Positions 4,632-7,155 of a stretch of DNA of 7,155 bases are shown in pieces (position 1 is the stretch's first letter; each line of letters opens with the position of its first letter). The notes below the pieces were generated by a model. That model worked only from the letters and a program-made list of their open reading frames with translations, was not told the DNA's origin and searched no databases. The stretch lies in assembly GCA_964562175.1 (NCBI GenBank), contig CAZLRV010000037.1:1-7155 (forward strand), given 5' to 3'. The DNA comes from CAZCJU01 sp964562175 (lineage in GTDB: Bacteria > Bacillota > Clostridia > Oscillospirales > CAG-272). The translations under genes were made by a program, and so were the position numbers.

Positions 4632-7055
4632 ATGAATTTTTCCGATTTTTTAAAAGATAATATAGTTTTTCTCGACGGCGGTATGGGCACGCTCCTGCAA
4701 GCGCAGGGGCTTGAGCTTGGACAACTGCCGGAGGTATGGAACATCACTCACCCCGATGTGATAATCAAAATACACAAGGATTATTTTGATTCCGGCTCAA
4801 ACGTCGTAAACACGAACACCTTTGGTGCAAACGTGTTGAAATTTTCGCACGATGAGCTTGATGAGATAATAAAATGTGCGGTAGCCAACGCAAAAGCCGC
4901 AAGAGAAGCAAGCACGAACGAGGGCGATAAATTTATTGCTCTCGACATCGGTCCGACGGGCAGACTTCTTAAGCCGTTCGGTGATTTTGAGTATGAGGAA
5001 TGCATAGAGGTATTTGCCGAGACCATTCGCCTCGGCGTAAAATACGGTGTTGACCTTATAATGATAGAAACGATGAACGACTCTTACGAAACGAAAGCGG
5101 CATTGCTTGCGGCAAAAGAAAACAGCACTCTGCCCGTAATAGTGTCCAATGCGTACGGTGAGGACGGAAAGCTTATGACGGGGGCAGACCCTGAGGCTAT
5201 GGTGGCACTTGTTGAGGGTATGGGCGGCGATTGTATCGGCGCAAACTGCTCGCTCGGTCCCAAACAGCTTTATCCCGTTGTCAAAAAGCTCGTCGAATGC
5301 GCATCTGTCCCCGTGGTTTTGAAGCCAAACGCAGGGCTTCCCGAATGCGTTTGCGGCTGTACCGTCTATAATGTTACCGCAGAGGAATTTGCGCAAGACG
5401 TTGCAAATTATATCGACATGGGCGTGCGTGTCGTCGGCGGCTGTTGCGGAACAACACCGGAATATATAAAGGCATTGACAAAGCTTGCATCAAGCAAAAA
5501 GCCTTCACCGCTCGTTGATAAAGGCTTGACTCACATATCATCATATACACACGCATTGCGCTTCGGTTCATCCCCCGTTTTGATAGGCGAACGGATAAAC
5601 CCGACAGGCAAAAAGAGATTCAAGCAAGCATTGCGTGAAAACGATATCGATTATATTTTGTCCGAGGGACTTTCACAGCAAGAAAAAGGCGTTGATGTAC
5701 TCGATGTAAATGTCGGACTGCCCGAAATAGACGAGGCATCGATGCTTAAACACTCGGTCGCCTCCTTGCAAGCCGTCATAGATCTGCCGCTTCAAATAGA
5801 TACGTCAAGCCCCGAGGCAATGGAGCAGGCTCTGCGACTCTACAACGGCAAGGCAATGATAAACTCCGTAAACGGCAAAGAGGAAAGCATGGCTTCGATC
5901 TTTCCCTTGGTAAAGAAATACGGCGGTGTTGTCGTTGCCCTCACGCTTGACGAAAACGGTATACCCGACAATGCCGAGGGCAGAATAGAAATAGCAAAGA
6001 AGATACTTAACGAAGCAGGCAAATACGGAATCGACAAAAAAAATATTATTTTCGATACTCTTTGTCTTACGGTAAGTGCCGACCAAAGCTCGGCAATCAC
6101 GACACTTGATGCCATGCGATATATAAAGAATACTTTGCATTGCAACACATCATTGGGCGTTTCAAACATTTCGTTCGGTCTGCCAAGCCGTGATTGTATA
6201 AACTCCACATTTTTCGCTCTTGCCCTGCAAGACGGCTTGAGTGCGGCAATAATGAATCCGTATTCGCTCGATATGATGAAAACATATTACTCGTATCGTG
6301 CATTAAAGGGACTCGATATCGGCTGTGCCGATTATATTGAATTTGCTTCGAGTAATGCATTGCAAAGCACACCCGTAGCCACAGCGGAACAAAAGACAAG
6401 CGATCCGGTCTCAAGCACCGAGCTTCAAAACGCCGTTATCAAGGGGCTCGGTGAGAGGGCAAGCGCATTGACAAAGGACTTGCTTGCAACCACACCCGCA
6501 CTTGACATAATCAAAAATGAAATAATACCCGCACTTGATAAGGTCGGTGTCGGATACGAAAACAAAACGGTTTATCTGCCTCAGTTGCTCATGAGTGCGG
6601 AGGCGGCAAAAGCGGCGTTCGAGGTAATAAAAGCCTCAATAAGCATAACAAGGTCAAGCGCAAAAAAGCTGACGGTGATACTTGCTACCGTAAGAGGCGA
6701 TATCCACGACATTGGCAAAAATATAGTCAAGCTTTTACTTGAGAATTACGGTTTTGAGGTGATAGACCTCGGACGTGATGTACCGTGCGAAAAAATAGTC
6801 GATACGGCAATTGAAACGCATTGCCACCTCGTCGGACTCTCAGCGCTTATGACAACGACGGTGCCGTCAATGGAACAAACCATAAGCGAGTTAAAAAAAC
6901 ACGCTCCTTGGTGCAAAACAGTAGTCGGCGGTGCCGTGCTTAATGAGGAGTATGCGCAAAAAATAGGTGCCGATAAGTACGCAAAGGATGCAATGGAAAC
7001 GGTAAGATACGCCGAAAAAATAAATACGAGCGTTTCTTTACAAGATAACTTGTAA
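4632..7055 (+). CDS. metH: Cobalamin-dependent methionine synthase, without activation domain
   Basis: This 807-residue cytosolic enzyme transfers a methyl group from 5-methyl-THF through cobalamin to homocysteine. The homocysteine barrel (about 1-290) has zinc ligands Cys206 in GANCSLGP and Cys271/Cys272 in GGCCGTTP. The pterin-binding barrel (about 315-575) begins with IGERINPTG (318-326) and includes DVNVGLPE (358-365). The four-helix cobalamin cap is about 595-675. The B12 domain (about 678-795) has the lower-axial motif DIHDIG (690-695, His692 as cobalt ligand), GLSALM (735-740) and VVGGA (764-768). It ends there, whereas E. coli MetH (1227 residues) continues into the AdoMet domain, here encoded by the preceding gene. 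I chose ATG 4632, preceded by CGGAG (4621-4625) with a 6-nt gap and 1 nt past the upstream stop. An in-frame TTG at 4593 would add 13 non-conserved residues inside that gene. The last codons form part of a probable terminator hairpin. Confidence 0.97.
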   Translation: MNFSDFLKDNIVFLDGGMGTLLQAQGLELGQLPEVWNITHPDVIIKIHKDYFDSGSNVVNTNTFGANVLKFSHDELDEIIKCAVANAKAAREASTNEGDKFIALDIGPTGRLLKPFGDFEYEECIEVFAETIRLGVKYGVDLIMIETMNDSYETKAALLAAKENSTLPVIVSNAYGEDGKLMTGADPEAMVALVEGMGGDCIGANCSLGPKQLYPVVKKLVECASVPVVLKPNAGLPECVCGCTVYNVTAEEFAQDVANYIDMGVRVVGGCCGTTPEYIKALTKLASSKKPSPLVDKGLTHISSYTHALRFGSSPVLIGERINPTGKKRFKQALRENDIDYILSEGLSQQEKGVDVLDVNVGLPEIDEASMLKHSVASLQAVIDLPLQIDTSSPEAMEQALRLYNGKAMINSVNGKEESMASIFPLVKKYGGVVVALTLDENGIPDNAEGRIEIAKKILNEAGKYGIDKKNIIFDTLCLTVSADQSSAITTLDAMRYIKNTLHCNTSLGVSNISFGLPSRDCINSTFFALALQDGLSAAIMNPYSLDMMKTYYSYRALKGLDIGCADYIEFASSNALQSTPVATAEQKTSDPVSSTELQNAVIKGLGERASALTKDLLATTPALDIIKNEIIPALDKVGVGYENKTVYLPQLLMSAEAAKAAFEVIKASISITRSSAKKLTVILATVRGDIHDIGKNIVKLLLENYGFEVIDLGRDVPCEKIVDTAIETHCHLVGLSALMTTTVPSMEQTISELKKHAPWCKTVVGGAVLNEEYAQKIGADKYAKDAMETVRYAEKINTSVSLQDNL

Positions 7056-7064
7056 AATATTTTT
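7037..7064 (+). terminator. Probable intrinsic terminator overlapping the metH stop codon
   Basis: TTTACAAG (7037-7044) and CTTGTAAA (7049-7056) form a perfect 8-bp stem with a 4-nt ATAA loop, followed by ATATTTTT (7057-7064). The stem includes the last metH codons and its stop. Only two G-C pairs are present, so termination may be partial, and the tRNA-Leu promoter starts just 9 nt downstream. Confidence 0.6.
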
Positions 7065-7072
7065 AAAACCCC

Positions 7073-7101
7073 TTGACAAATTGCAAAAAGTGTGCTAAAC
7101 T
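7073..7101 (+). promoter_or_regulatory. Promoter of the tRNA-Leu gene
   Basis: TTGACA (7073-7078) is 17 bp from TAAACT (7096-7101). The predicted start near 7108 is about 8 nt before the mature tRNA 5' end, typical for a tRNA gene with a short 5' leader removed by RNase P. Confidence 0.78.
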
Positions 7102-7115
7102 ATACCCGTTCTTAT

Positions 7116-7155
7116 GCGGATGTGGCGGAATTGGCAGACGCGCTAGATTCAGGTT
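7116..7155 (+). tRNA. tRNA-Leu (CAG), 3' end beyond window
   Basis: This is the 5' part of a tRNA gene: acceptor strand GCGGATG (7116-7122), TG, then a D arm with GG in the loop. The anticodon stem 5' strand CTAGA (7143-7147) leads into the loop with CAG at 7150-7152, which reads CUG (leucine). The sequence ends just after the anticodon loop, so the long variable arm expected of a leucine tRNA cannot be checked. The identity rests on the anticodon and the family-like 5' half. Confidence 0.9.

Noticed and set aside
4797..5396. Minus-strand open frame of 199 codons inside metH
   Set aside because: It is antisense to the conserved homocysteine-binding domain, with His/Tyr/Cys-rich composition and no family motif.
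1..7155. Genomic island bounded by tRNA genes
   Set aside because: tRNA genes flank the window, but there is no integrase, no repeated tRNA 3' end that could be an attachment site, and no obvious shift in composition; the content is resistance plus core metabolism.

Overview
The window looks like chromosomal DNA of a low-to-mid GC Firmicute, most likely a gut-type Clostridia (Oscillospirales or a neighbouring order). The signs are perfect TTGACA-17 bp promoters, AGGAG-type ribosome sites, tRNA genes that encode their CCA ends, and a methionine synthase whose reactivation domain is a separate gene, an arrangement known from Clostridia and Thermotoga. The genus cannot be fixed from this sequence.

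Layout. Positions 1-149 hold the 3' part of a tRNA-Arg(TCT) gene and a complete tRNA-His(GTG) gene. A 15-bp perfect hairpin (151-185) ends them and also ends a DtxR-family metalloregulator gene that converges from the minus strand (184-546). A 144-bp divergent spacer (547-690) separates that gene from a plus-strand metal-resistance operon (691-3078): an ArsR/SmtB-type sensor, a free-standing 71-residue metal-binding (HMA) protein, and a zinc/cadmium/lead-type P1B ATPase that lacks its own N-terminal HMA domain. The three genes overlap one another (23 bp and 4 bp), so they are very probably one transcript and translationally coupled. The spacer carries a consensus promoter with one dyad on its -35 box and another on its -10/start region, both good candidates for the sensor's operator.

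A second consensus promoter starts 2 nt after the ATPase stop codon and drives a methionine/one-carbon operon (3142-7055): metF (methylenetetrahydrofolate reductase), a stand-alone MetH reactivation domain, and a cobalamin-dependent methionine synthase that ends after its B12-binding domain. Together these supply methyl-THF, use it to methylate homocysteine, and repair the cobalamin when it becomes oxidised. A short AT-rich hairpin overlapping the metH stop codon (7037-7064) is a probable terminator. A third TTGACA-17 promoter then leads into a tRNA-Leu(CAG) gene cut off by the window end.

No CRISPR array, insertion sequence, transposase or phage gene was seen. No gene-free stretch reaches 300 bp. 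All protein families are recognisable. The points of interest are organisational: two different metal sensors back to back, split domains in both operons, compound operators, and terminators that reuse stop codons. No wholly new system is evident.
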